A stretch of 64,000 bases of DNA from NCBI GenBank assembly GCA_028023455.1, contig JAQFVV010000570.1, forward strand, positions 188,001 through 252,000, in the 5' to 3' direction. The notes under the pieces are model-generated. The model was not told the origin of the DNA and ran no database searches. It saw only the letters and a list, made by a program, of their open reading frames with translations. The stretch comes from Epiperipatus broadwayi. Taxonomy: Eukaryota > Onychophora > Udeonychophora > Euonychophora > Peripatidae. This document shows, one piece after another, positions 53,522 through 64,000 of the stretch; positions within the stretch are counted from its first letter, which is position 1; each line of letters starts with the position of its first letter. A program made the position numbers and the translations under genes.

Positions 53522-53776
53522 TTAAAATATAGATTTTAAATGTTCCCCTTTTTTTAACAAATGATTTAAAATAATATCATTCTTTATTGTACCGGTCCAT
53601 TTATCCATTTCCTTTCTTACAGAGCTTAATAATTCTTCCATCATTGCTCTTAAACCTTCCTGCTCCTTCATATGTTCATTTTCCTGACAGTCTACTCCCT
53701 GCCTTTCAGATTTTTCTACTGGCATTCTGCTACTCATCGTTTGTTCCGTTTCGATTTTTCCTGCTCTCGTAAGCAT
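53522..53776 (-). pseudogene. Hydrophilic coiled-coil frame, possible retroelement gag fragment
   Basis: 84 codons from ATG 53776. Unlike neighbouring chance frames it is charged and protein-like: MLTRAGKIE.., then EGLRAMMEELLSSVRKEMDK with heptad character, the layout of N-terminal coiled coils in some gag or LINE ORF1 proteins. The motif TGTACCGGTCCAT (53588-53600; sense MDKWTGT) recurs at 54409-54421 in a similar AAATGGAT-GGACCGGTACA context, suggesting a second broken piece of the same family. No domain is identified with certainty. Confidence 0.35.
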
Positions 53777-55629
53777 TTATCAGTTTATTTTATTTAACTT
53801 AAAACAAAGTATTCTATCTTATTTCTACTATCTTTACACTAACATTTATTAACTCAATTCAAAAAAAATATTCTATTTAATTTCATATAATAAATATGCA
53901 GTATACCATACATTATGTTATCCCCTACTGATCACCCTTTCCTTCAAACACATTTCCCTGATTTCTATAAACAATTTGCTCTCACATGTAATAATATAAA
54001 AAAAAAATTTCAAATGCCCCATTCTACTTATGCCCTAACAATGACAGAATTATTCCTTTAACTTTTGTTCATACATTTATTTTGTTCACGATAAACTCTC
54101 GCTCGAAAAAAAAAATCTTTTAACTAAATAATTAAAGCAGCATATTATTTACAAAACACCCTCTTCTTACCTTTACTTAACTTAGTTCTTCAATAGGTTT
54201 TAATATAATGAAAATAATATAAGATTTTTTTGCTAACATTACTTTTATATTTACGTTACTTTTCTTTTATTAAGAAAAAAGAATCAATAGATTTTTGTAA
54301 ATGCTATAATATTGGTTTGTGACTATCGCATTTGGCCATTTTTAAATGATGTTGGGGCTATTTTCTATAGCGGATTTTCTCTTTAAACCACATTGGTGCA
54401 CCATTTTCTGTACCGGTCCATCCATTTCACCCTTTACAGTCCTATAAATCTTTTGACCCACATATGCACCGAGCATGAAAATCATGTATGTGATGAAGTG
54501 AAATAACGATAATAATTCCCCTGCGATATCAATGGTTAAATATGAAAAGCAAATATTCCAAAAAAAATTATTAGAGGAAGGAGATACAACTTAAAAAAAA
54601 TGAGGTCAATTGGAATCTTCCCTGTTACATTATCCCACACCAGTCCAATTAATTAAACGGTGGTCACTCTTAATTTACACACCTTTAAAAGTACTAAAAT
54701 ATTTTTCTTTAGCCATTCATGCCACCCCCAGCAAAGAAATGTATTGTTGACCCTCCCCTTTTCCTTCCCTAGAGAGTGTGCAAATAAAATGATCACAGTT
54801 ATATATTATAGGGAAAAAATTAAATATATTCGGACATAAAATGTGAGACAATATAACCCCCCAGTAAGTTATGCCTATCGAACTCATAATTTATTTTCCC
54901 TATCTCATGGTAATGACTGGTTTGATCTGTTTACTTGAAATAACTCTGGTTACATGCTAATGATTGAATAAGTAATTTGAACTAAGCAAATAAGAGCGGC
55001 AAACCATTTATTTTTTATAAAAAAAAATTTACTCTTTATTATTACTTTTAAATATTTTGTCAGGTTAAAGATTTCATATAATTAAAAAAGAAAAAAATAG
55101 TACTTAGGTTAAACATCTATTTACAAAAAAGATTTATACAAAGAAAATGTCATTTTAAAATAATTGCATAGTGGGTGTGGTCTATACCCCCTTTCCCCAC
55201 TTGAAAAATAATAGTTTAAGAAACAAATGTATGTAATAAATTTCTCTATGAAAAAACATAATTCATATAGATATTAAATTCATTTACAAAAAAAAATAAT
55301 CCACTAGTTTACATGCATGTCTACTGATTACCCCTAGGATCAATAAATTATTAATATTTTATGCATACTTAGGTTTTGGTGCTTAAATATTTATACATGA
55401 TATGCATCTATGTTTATTTATTTTAAACATATAAAATGATGCCTAATAAGAAATAATATAGCTGAAGGATACTCTATGTAAGGTATCGTTGTAGTAAAGG
55501 ATTATGAGGTAGAGATTCTTCACGTAGTGAATCTAAATGAGACATGCGTGCAACTATTGTATAATATAAGTGATATGAAGATTACATAAAAGATTATAGT
55601 TACAAGTATATAAGAAAAACACATTACTG
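53777..55629. other. AT-rich non-coding DNA with one GC-richer patch
   Basis: 54300-54500 is GC-richer, contains the repeated CCGGTCCAT motif described for 53522-53776, and has no open frame. The remainder shows nothing recognisable. Confidence 0.45.
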
Positions 55630-55905
55630 AGTTATAGAATAAATAAATAAAAATGAATGAATAAATAAATAAAGATCAAGAGATCTAAACTTGTCTGTAT
55701 TTACAACTGTTATAAAGTTCGACTTCGAGTGGACCACATGAACTACTCCATAAGGCAGACAGGGCCACCTTCTCCATTACACGTATCAAAGAGTCCTTGT
55801 TATCAGGTTTTGGGTGGCTTCTTTTAAGACATCGTAGGGCTTCGGGAATGAACTGGCAGTGTACTGCTGCTGATGACCTACTCCATGGGTTTTTTTATAC
55901 TGGAA
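55630..55905 (-). repeat. Probable 3' end of a retroposon with ATTT-type tail
   Basis: The minus strand is GC-rich and purine/C-mixed (for example CCCGAAGCCCTACGATGTCT, GGAGAAGGTGGCCCTGTCTG) from about 55895 down to 55700. It then ends GTAAATACAGACAAG.. and runs into TTTATTTATTTATTCATTC (about 55640-55675). A GC-rich body ending in a short tandem tail is the expected layout of a truncated LINE or SINE 3' end. The family is not recognised. Confidence 0.45.
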
Positions 55906-56150
55906 CAATTATGATGGTCATATCTATTAGGTACTTGTTTGAAGATTTATAGTTGTACTTCTTATTGGTAGATAGGTTTTAATGTGACTGATTTTTATTA
56001 CCACTTTCATGCCTTTCTTCTTTTTAATTCAGCTTTTTTTAAATTTCTTTACGATAATATAATATCGGATATGGTTGAGTTTCAAAATTCATTTTGATTA
56101 CTAGGCATTTCTTCATGGTGATATAATATCAGATCTTACTGCTTCCTTGG
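55906..56150. other. Non-coding DNA
   Basis: Contains two AATATAATATC(G/A)GAT blocks (about 56050 and 56118), possibly part of the repeat that follows. Confidence 0.4.
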
Positions 56151-56290
56151 ACTGCTCAGAAGCAACTTTTAGTTTTTCCTCCAAAATCTATGGTCTGCCT
56201 GCTTGTACTGCTCAGGAGCAACTTTTAGTTCTTTTTCTTCAAAATCTACAGTCTGCCTGCTTGGACTGCTCAGGAGCGACTGATTCTCTC
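56151..56290. repeat. Tandem repeat, 56-58 bp unit x ~2.4
   Basis: ACTGCTCAGGAGCAACTTTT-type starts recur at 56151, 56207 and 56265 with TCTGCCTGCTTG before each. The open frame spanning it (56147-56332) is only the repeat read through. Confidence 0.9.
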
Positions 56291-57749
56291 CACCTAATAG
56301 ATAGCACATATGATCCCCTTTCAGCCAATTAAACTACCCCCTACAAGCTATTGCATCAGCCTATAATAATTTAAAATATACTTTATACATTCCTTAATTT
56401 TATTAGTTACAAAGTATACTTTTTTAATAATGGCTATGAGTATGAGGCATGGTTCCTCGAAAACGTTCAGCCGTTAAATTTTTAATAGTAAGTTATATTT
56501 TCTCTAATTAATAATTACAATTAAGTATTTTTTGTTTTTACATATAAGGAGAAATTAAAACCATATTTATTACATAATGGAAATTATAGTTTCCATCTTA
56601 ATTAATTAGAGCACCCATTATGCTTCATTACATTTGATAAAACCAACTTTTAATTTTTATCTTGAAAACAGGTCAAAAGAACAAAATTTCTTTTCCCACA
56701 AAACATTCCTTTCCATCTTTTGTTCTTTTTATATAAAAAAAATCAATTCCAATTTACCAAAACTTTTTCTTTATAATTACAAAAACAAAATCCATTATAA
56801 TGAAAATATAAAATTTGACATTATATTTCTTTTTTTTTTAAAAAAAATAAAATAAAAAGGAAAAACATTTATTTAAAAATATAAAAAAAAAAAATTCTGG
56901 ATACGTATATCGGAACATTACAAATAAAACAAAAATGTTCCCAACATAAACAAAAGTCATTACAAACTTAAAACTATTCTTTATGTAGTTTTTTTTTTTA
57001 TAAAATAAATTCATTAATAAACAACACATACACTTGTACTGTGGGTGAAATGGGAATATAGTATAGACCAAACCCAGTTATTTACTTCACACATGTAAAC
57101 ATTTATACACGTGTTTTAATTACGATCTATTTGATCAATTTTATATTAAATTCTAATCTTTAAAGATTAGCTGTGCTGAATTGTCAGCAACAGCCATTTT
57201 GTGCATGGATGTTATATATGTTCTGGTACATTATATTTTAATGGACACACATGCTGTTACATTATTTTAAATAAAATTAGACATTAAACATAAAAGTTTG
57301 CAAATAAAAATTTGTTGTTAAAAAAATTGAAAATTAAAAGTCATCTAAACTCATATATATATAAAATCACACAGATGGAAAATTATTAAAAGAAAACTTT
57401 ATTAAAAAAGAAAAAAATATTATAAAACTAAATTTTAAGAAAAAACTTAAAGATTTAAAAATAAAATTATATCTTTAAAAATATACAAAATGTAATTACT
57501 TACTATTGTGTAAAAGGCTACAAAATGGAAATGATCATTTTTAATTAGCCTTAAGTAAACTAGCCCTTGGGCATCTCAAAATTTATAATTAAAGGTCAGA
57601 TATGAGAGAAAAACAATAAGAACAGAATAGCCAATAAAAACATCCCTCAGAAAATGGAACACAGTGAAAGGATCAATATCATGATGTCATATTCAGTCAA
57701 TCTACAATTTTAATATAAAAAGGAAAAGATTGGAAATAATTTATTATGT
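56291..57749. other. AT-rich non-coding DNA, nothing recognised
   Basis: Poly-A/T-rich sequence with no supportable feature. Confidence 0.5.
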
Positions 57750-58020
57750 GTGCTATATGTGTTAAATTCAGGAGAGTTGAAGGAGAAGGGATTGAAAAGA
57801 CACACTTTCAATCCTTTCAATTTTTCCAAAAGAAGAAATGAAATATCGTTTTCCTATATTGTGGACCCCCCAGGACTTCAGGGTCCTGCAATAAAATCCT
57901 GCAAAGAACTATACCAGCTACAGCAAAGGATCCCTGGATGAATACCAATAGAATGGAAAATAGCATACCAGTCTCCCCCAAGATGTCATGGGAATTAGAA
58001 ACATAGGGATCCAAATTACA
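57750..58020 (+). other. Possible coding remnant (collagen/fibrinogen-like?), very tentative
   Basis: A GC-richer patch where one frame reads GLQGPAIKSCKELYQ then IPG and a TGA stop (57939-57941), continuing after the stop in frame for about 20 codons. A Gly-x-y-like start followed by SCKEL..G is reminiscent of the beginning of fibrinogen-like domains after a collagen stretch. The match is short, has a stop, and no second exon or splice context was found, so it may be coincidence. Confidence 0.2.
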
Positions 58021-58284
58021 AGAACTAAAAACTATGGACTTTCTCTTTTAAAACCGTAAGAACTTTATATAACTAATGAACTTTAACTATAAAACTCTTC
58101 CAGTATTTAAATAGAAATATAAATTCCTATCTGACCAAACCAAATTAAATCATTAATAATTATTTTTAATCATATGTAGTTTTAAAATCATTTTCATTAA
58201 TTTAATTTTTCCATTCTTTTAAGTGTTTATAACATTGTTGTTTTTTTGTTTGTTTTTCACATTAAGCTGAACCTTTTAATTAAA
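58021..58284. other. AT-rich non-coding DNA
   Basis: Nothing is recognised before the R1 repeat. Confidence 0.5.
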
Positions 58285-58688
58285 TCATGTTAAATTTAAG
58301 TCAGGCATGAATGGCTGCATAGATTCATAAAGTTATGTTAGTTTAAGGGAGGGTAAATCTTAGATTATTTGTTTCACAGTTAAATTGGGTCAATGGATTG
58401 GATGTATTGGTGTAATTAGTAAATGTAGCATGAAGATTATATGCCACACTTGGGAAAAATAGTTCCCATTTTTTACTGATGATCAGAAACAGATGGTATT
58501 CCCTGCTCCTTGGATCATCTCTTTAGCCTATGGAATGGGATTGTAAGTCAGCAAAAAGGACCACAATCCCTTTCTATGGGGTTTTTTGTAGTGTTCTTCT
58601 CGCCAGTCAGACGTAGCATTCCTGTACTGGATGAGGAACAATTCTATAATCATGCTGTTCAAATGTACATTTCTGACAGTACAGTGCT
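58285..58688 (+). repeat. R1 repeat copy 2, left part
   Basis: Plus-strand match to the minus strand of 3685-3325: GTTAAATTTAAGTC, GTGTAATTAGTAAATGTAG, CTATGG.GTTTTTTGTA and TGTACA..TCTGACAGTA. It is interrupted at 58697 by a DNA transposon and resumes at 59903. Its longest frame has stops where copy 1 is open. Confidence 0.75.
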
Positions 58689-58956
58689 GTGCTGTTGGTG
58701 CTTGTCTTATAGCTAAAGATGCCATTGGATGGCGCAGTTTTTCTGCTAAAACTATAAATATGAACATTCATGGGCTGTTGATTTTAATAATTTTTCTGTG
58801 CTTTTTTGTAATGCGAAAATAAAAACAAAACAAAATCATCTTTTTTTAAATATTATTTTTTATTAACATATACAATTTAAATGATAATAATAAATATAAA
58901 ATAAAATCAACAAATTACAATTTGATTTGTGTTTTTTATATCGTATACTTTTTAAA

Positions 58957-59060
58957 TTGTGTTACGCTTTTTTTTATCAATTTTCTATCGGATATTTTTT
59001 TACTTGTGTTATGGCTTTTTTTTTTATCAATTTTCTATCGGATATTTTTTTGTGTTATGA
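58957..59060. repeat. Tandem repeat, 46-47 bp unit x ~2.2
   Basis: TTGTGTTA starts recur at 58957, 59004 and 59050, each followed by a T-run and ATCAATTTTCTATCGGATAT in the first two units. It lies inside the hAT-like element. Confidence 0.9.
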
Positions 59061-59126
59061 CTTTTGTTGTTGTTGTTTAACTAAAAAATAATAATCGTAA
59101 TAAAAGTAAAAGTTGTTATGGTTACA

Positions 59127-59196
59127 TTTAGGGTTAGTTTAGGGTTAGTTTTAGAGTTAGTTTAGGGTTAGGGTTGGTTTTAGGGTTAGTTTTCTG
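59127..59196 (+). repeat. Telomere-like TTTAGGG/TTAGGG-variant stretch
   Basis: About 70 bp of GGGTTAG and GGGTTAGTTTTA variants inside the hAT-like element. The units are irregular (TTTAGGGTTAG, TTTTAGAGTTAG, GGGTTGG), so this is a minisatellite-like interior, not a true TTAGGG array. Confidence 0.7.
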
Positions 59197-59902
59197 TTGT
59201 TTGCAATGCTAAAATAAAAAAATTCAAAATTGTAACCGTACTCGGACAAAAGAAAAAACTCAAACTTTTTTAAACAACAACAAACATATACAAATGTCTT
59301 ATTTATTTATTAAACATGTTTATAATATTTGCTTTTTATGAAATTTACAAAAAAACCTGTATATTTGGACTTTTCTTACAGGATATTTTTTTCGTACCGC
59401 TCTTTTTTACTTCAAAAATATACAGACGGTAGAATCTTCTTTGTCTCGTGGAATGTTACTAACAGTATGTTACTTGACATGTTACCTAATTGCAACTCAA
59501 TAAAAATATAGATATTTAACATTTTCCCAAATAAAAGTTCAATACAATAGGTTGTAAAAAGTCTTATAATTATTGCTTTAAAAAATCTGAACATTTCATA
59601 GTTTAAAATAAATAAAAATACAATGAAAACAACATTTCAATACAATTCAAATACAAACTCTCTCATCAAGCCATAATTATTTTATAAATTGTGCGAATTC
59701 GGAAAATGTATTTGCTGCTATGTGATATACATGCTGTACTGCGACGCGACATAGCGACCTGCATTCTGTAGCACAAAAAGTTGTATTATAGAAAACACGA
59801 GTTCGAACATGTCAGCCATGGAAACAGCATTTTTATGTGTTTTGGCATGAAAACTGTGCCATAGAGCGGCATCTTTAGCTAAAAGATGAGTACCGTGCTG
59901 TC

Positions 59903-60480
59903 ATATTCATGTTGCATTGAATATATTGATATATCAGATAGATTGGCATTAGTTTGACTGTGAATTTTTGGCCTAGGGTTAAATAAAAGATATAGAATAT
60001 TTTCTTTTTCAAGTGGAATCCATGTAGTCTATCCATACTCAACACTCTAATAAAATATTAATGAATTCATCTGTGTAAACTTCTAAAATAAAAAAGTTAA
60101 AATGTAAATTAAATTAAGTTCTAAAGTAAAGGTTATACAAAAGTTAATAATTCTAAATTTTATATATGTGCAAAATAAATGTTTTTATGTGTTATTACTT
60201 GCAGTGGCTTATTTAATTTTTTTAATATTAAAAATTTATTTTTGATTTCAAATCTTTCTTGAATGAAGTATTGAATAAGTACTTATTATAAATCTCTGTG
60301 TATCCTTGAGCTAGTGACAAGGGCTAACAGTCAATATAAAATAAAAGTTGGATCTTTAACTTGCATATCTGCCTACTATATAAATTTTCCAGGTTTGAAT
60401 GGCCTGGTGGTACCCTTATATGGCAGATATGGTAAGAATAAATATACCTCAACTGTTAGAATATATATCACTATTACAGA
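59903..60480 (+). repeat. R1 repeat copy 2, right part
   Basis: Continues the match to the minus strand of 3310-2790: TTGCATTGAATA, GGTTAAA, TTTTTATGTGTTA, CAGTGGCTT, GAGCTAGTGAC..GGGCTAAC and CATATCTGCCTACTATATAA. The terminal palindrome (AACAGT..ACTGTT) is kept, although its bases differ from copy 1, which suggests compensatory change or conversion within the hairpin. Confidence 0.75.
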
Positions 60481-61809
60481 TCACTCTTAACTAATTATAA
60501 CATCTTCAAATTTTAAATATAGATTTTTAATGTTTTTTTATTCAATAAACAATTTAAATTAATATTGTTCTATATACATCTATCTCTTTTAAAATGTCAT
60601 TTAACTGAATTGTTTGAAACAACTCACCAGTTGCATATGTATACCATTTCCTCCACAAGCTGATGGGCTCTCTGGATAAAAGTTATCAGTACAGGTATAG
60701 TCCAGGTAACTGTTTTCATGCAGTAATATTCCTTCTGTCCAGGATTGGATAGATTTCAGACAAGCAAACTCATCTAGAACATATTTGTAACTATGACATT
60801 GGAAGTTGATCCATTTCCCTCCATGTGAATTTAAACTCCACTATCATAAACTAGTAGCTGCTACTATATCCACTGTCCTGTCTTCAATTATTTCATGGTC
60901 ATTCTCTAACTTTGGAAAACTGCTACTGCAGCTGGAAAAACTATTCTGGCCATTTAACTTTTGAAACCAACAAAATTTCAATCTTTTTATCAACCCTTTT
61001 TATATTAGGGAGTGACAAAAATACATTAATTAAAAACTGTTTTTATTTTTTTAATCTTTTCAAATCACTTTTAATTAAAAGCTACTTTTGGAATTTTATC
61101 AAGATATAATCTACAAGATTTTACTTAAAAGAAAATATTTCTAAAATAGATAATGGATTTTTACAATTATCAGGAAACATGCTTGTTTTTAATTTCAAAA
61201 TCAGAATTCAATAAAAATATTTATTTAGACTTTTTTTAACTGTTTAATTTATAATAAAATTTTATTTTAAATCCAAAATTATTTAACCCTTTATTATGAT
61301 TTTAGTTTAGGGAAATAAAGAAAATATCTACCAAATTTTTGTTTGTGCTTATTTCTATTTTTCCTTTCAACTTTATATATATGCACATACTATGTTATTG
61401 TGTGCCATGTAACATAAGTGTTACAATAGATATATGTTAATTCTAATATTTTCACAGATAAATGATGACTTCATATCAATTATTTTCAGTATATTCCATG
61501 TAGTAAAATAGTTAAATAGCTGATGTTTCAGTACAATAACAACTTCCTTCCTCATAGCATTCTCTTTTTTTAAATCATGAAAATGTGTGTGCAGTTTAAA
61601 ATCATTATGTTTATCTTTTTCTTTCTCCTAATATTTAAATTCTATTGGTTGAGAAGTTTTAAAAATTAGTTTGTCTTCCAATAGCTTCTTCCAATTGTTA
61701 ATTTTCTTTAATTCACATCTTTTATTCAAACTCTTGGGCCTTTTAAAAATCTCTATAGCTCCTTTGGTCATATTGTTCAAATTGTACTAGAATATTTGTT
61801 TTATTCCCA
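60481..61809. other. AT-rich non-coding DNA
   Basis: 60600-60900 is somewhat GC-richer and may be an old repeat. The rest is low-complexity. No gene was found. Confidence 0.45.
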
Positions 61810-64000
61810 GGAGGCTGTAAAGTCACCAACCAAGGCAGCGGTTGGTAGCCGAAGGCGGAGGGTGCTAAGAATCCCCTGATTGCGGACCCAGGCTGCCATT
61901 TGATGACGACTTTTTATTTAGGTACTTACAACTGCAGATCACTTTCAAGTGAAGGAAGATTGCAAGAATTAGAAGAAGAACTGTCTTATATTAAATGGGA
62001 CATTATTGGACTTTGTGAAGTTAGAAGAAAAGGAGAAGAAACAATTGATTTAAAAAGTGGACATATACTCTATTATAAAGGCACACATATTGGAAATACA
62101 AGTGGAGTAGGATTCATTATAAATAAAAAGGGGAAGAACAATATTGTGGAGATTGATTGTGTATCGGACAGAGTGGCAAGATTAGTTATACAACTTAATA
62201 GCAGATACCAAATGCAGATAATTCAGGTTTATGCCCCAACAAGTTCTCATAGTGATGAAGTAGTAGAAGATTTTTATATGGATGTACAAAAGGCTTTTGA
62301 TCAGAGTAAACAGCATTTTAAAATTGTTATGGGAGACTTTAATGCTATAATTGGTAGACAAATGAAAGATGAAATTGCTGCAGGTAATTTTGGTTATGGT
62401 AATAGAAATGAGAGAGGACATAGACTTGTTGAGTTTGCAGAAAAAGAAAAACTTTATATTATGAATTCATTTTTTGAGAAAAATGTTAAAAGGAAATGGA
62501 CATAGAAGCATCCAAATGAAGGTACAGCAGAATTGGATTATATTTTGACTAACAGGAAATACATATTTCAAGATTGTAATGTTCTTAATAAATTTAACAT
62601 AGGAAGTGATCATTGATTAGTAAGGTGTAAGTTACGTGTTAATGTAAAACTAGAGAGACAAAAATTATTAAGAAAAACAATATTTACAGTTGATATTCCT
62701 AATCTTCAGAAACATTCTAATGAATTTAAATTAGAACTTACAAATAGGTTTCAAGTGTTAGGAGATTTTGAACATGATTCAGATTTGAATGAAATTAATA
62801 TGAAAATAACTGATACACTTTTAAAAACTGCAACAAAGATAGCTGGTAGAAAAAAGCAGCAATTGACTAATAAAATTTCTACTGAGACTAGAGAATTTAT
62901 GAAGAAAAGAAGGAATATGAAGATATACAAAAATGATGTATTAAAAAGAATTGAATATCTCGAATTTTGTAAAATGGTATGGAAAAGAGTTGAAAATGAT
63001 ATAAGAAAGTATAACTGTGAAATAGCAAGGAAAGCTGTAGAAGAAAATAAACATCTCAAGAATGTTAAACAACATTTTGGTATTGGTAGGAAATTTATAT
63101 CTGCAATAAGAAAAAAAGATGGAATTATTACTAAAAAGAGAGATGACATCATGAAATTGGTAGAAGATTTTTATCAAGAATTATATAGTAATAAAGAACA
63201 AGTACCTCCTATATCTATTACATCTTCCGAATTGCCTAGAATTTTAAATGAAGAAGTGAGACATGCAATTAAGTGTATGAAGAAAGGAAAGGCTCCAGGA
63301 AATGATGGAATTATAATTGATATATTAAAAGAAGCAGGTGAAGAAATAGAAACAATTTTAGCAAAGTTATATACCAAATGTCTAAATGATAAAGATGTAC
63401 CGGAAGATTGGAAGAATGCAGTAATAATATTAATATTTTAAAAAGGTGATAAAAAAGATATTAGAAATTACAGACCTATCAGCCTTTTATCAGTTTTATA
63501 TAAAATTTTTACCAAGATAATTACAACTTGTCTACAGAAAATATTGGATTTCCACCAACCAAGAGAACAAGCTGGATTTAAAAATGGTTTTAGTACAGTA
63601 GATCATATCAAGGTATTGAGAGAAGTTATAGAAAAGACAAACGAATATGAGTCGTCATTATGTTTTGGATTTGTAGATTATGAAAAGGCATTCGATTCTA
63701 TACACATTTCTTCAGTGATTAAAGCATTGGATCATCAAGGTATAGTTCCAGGATATTGTCATATTTTAAAGAATATTTATAAAAATGCAACAGCAACAAT
63801 TAGATTACATAATGATACTGGAAAAATCAACATTGAGAAAGGTGTAAGACAGGGTGACTCCATATCTCCAAAACTCTTTACAGCAGTGCTGCAAGAAGTA
63901 TTTTGTGGATTAAAATGGGAAACTAAAGGAGTGAAAGTAAATGGAGAGTATTTAAGTCATTTAGATTTTGCAGATGATGTAGTTGTTTTTGCAAATAATG
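61810..64000 (+). mobile_element. RTE-type LINE, 5' part, runs off window
   Basis: Begins in a GC-rich ~90 bp leader (GGCAGCGGTTGGTAGCCGAA.. about 61835) and continues into an endonuclease-reverse transcriptase frame to the end of the window. A single ORF with an APE endonuclease start of the type YNCRSL / WDIIGLCEVR, and RT blocks of the EQAGF..FST.DHI type, is characteristic of the RTE clade. The element is distinct from the CR1/L2-like LINE at 21.4-26.2 kb. The 5' boundary is approximate and no target duplication can be seen because the 3' end lies outside. Confidence 0.88.
61903..64000 (+). pseudogene. RTE-type LINE endonuclease/reverse transcriptase, three in-frame stops, partial
   Basis: ATG at 61903; one frame carries the protein to the window end (about 700 codons) with stops at 62503-62505 (TAG), 62614-62616 (TGA) and 63439-63441 (TAA) but no frameshift. 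Endonuclease motifs: YNCRSL, CEVRRKGEE, QVYAPTSS, MGDFNAIIG, LDYILTN and a SDH-type end just before the TGA. Reverse transcriptase: YRPISLLSVLYKIF, EQAGFKNGFSTVDHI, VDYEKAFDS (catalytic Asp), GVRQGDSISP and FADDVVVF (catalytic pair) at the very end of the window. All catalytic residues so far are present. The TGA falls where C to T at a CpG is a likely cause. Role when intact: nicks DNA and copies its own RNA there. Confidence 0.9.

Larger units (their letters stand above)
58697..59894. mobile_element. 1,198 bp hAT-like nonautonomous DNA transposon
   Basis: The left end GGTGCTTGTCTTATAGCTAA and the inverse of the right end, GGTACTCATCTTTTAGCTAA, continue to pair for about 85 bp (AAGATGCC, ATGG..CAGTTTT, GCTAAAAC/GCCAAAAC, CATGGGCTG/CATGGCTG). 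It is flanked by GTGCTGTT (58689-58696) and GTGCTGTC (59895-59902), an 8 bp target duplication with one mismatch, and the R1 sequence continues on both sides. An 8 bp duplication suggests the hAT superfamily; the ends themselves are not decisive. The interior has no transposase, only a ~47 bp tandem repeat and a telomere-like stretch. Confidence 0.82.

Noticed and set aside
56147-56332. 61-codon plus-strand open frame
   Set aside because: It is the 56-58 bp tandem repeat read through.

Overview
The window reads as repeat-dominated, very AT-rich animal DNA (GC roughly a quarter to 30% by eye). It has no bacterial-style gene packing and no host gene I can identify with confidence. Microsatellites, tRNA-derived short retroposons, two different LINEs, a Ty3/Gypsy LTR retrotransposon and several small inverted-repeat elements point to a metazoan, probably an invertebrate with a large repeat-rich genome. 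The species cannot be fixed from the sequence alone.

Layout. 1-21.4 kb: intergenic or intronic DNA with tRNA-like and SINE-like copies, one copy of an unclassified ~0.9 kb repeat (called R1 here, 2.79-3.69 kb, minus), a large inverted repeat enclosing a SINE (12.0-12.6 kb) and a ~300 bp trinucleotide microsatellite (13.1-13.4 kb). 21.4-26.2 kb (minus): a nearly full-length LINE. Its ORF1 is intact (PHD-like zinc finger, coiled coil, SGNH/GDSL esterase); its ORF2 (endonuclease, reverse transcriptase, CCHC) is frameshifted. A 167 bp element with 38 bp inverted ends follows at 26.55 kb. 28.3-29.6 kb: a decayed pogo/Tigger-like DNA transposon remnant containing a tandem array and a tRNA-like insertion.

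34.6-51.1 kb: a ~2.1 kb sequence present twice in direct orientation (A and B). Copy A is split by an 8.27 kb Gypsy element (35.48-43.75 kb, ~1.72 kb LTRs, gag-PR-RT-RNaseH-IN). Copy B carries an independent 252 bp hairpin-bearing insertion with a 13 bp target-site duplication. Each copy is the empty site for the other's insertion. 58.3-60.5 kb: the second R1 copy, in plus orientation, split by a 1,198 bp element with long terminal inverted repeats and an 8 bp target-site duplication (hAT-like); the R1 copy at 3 kb is its empty site. 61.8-64.0 kb: the 5' part of an RTE-type LINE, running off the window.

All recognisable proteins belong to mobile elements, and all except the LINE ORF1 and the short Gypsy gag are broken. 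The Gypsy pol has one duplication frameshift, one homopolymer frameshift and four in-frame stops that are all TGA. LTR-LTR differences are mostly CpG to TpG/CpA, so methylation-linked decay is a reasonable explanation. The window's interest lies in the nested, mutually datable insertions.
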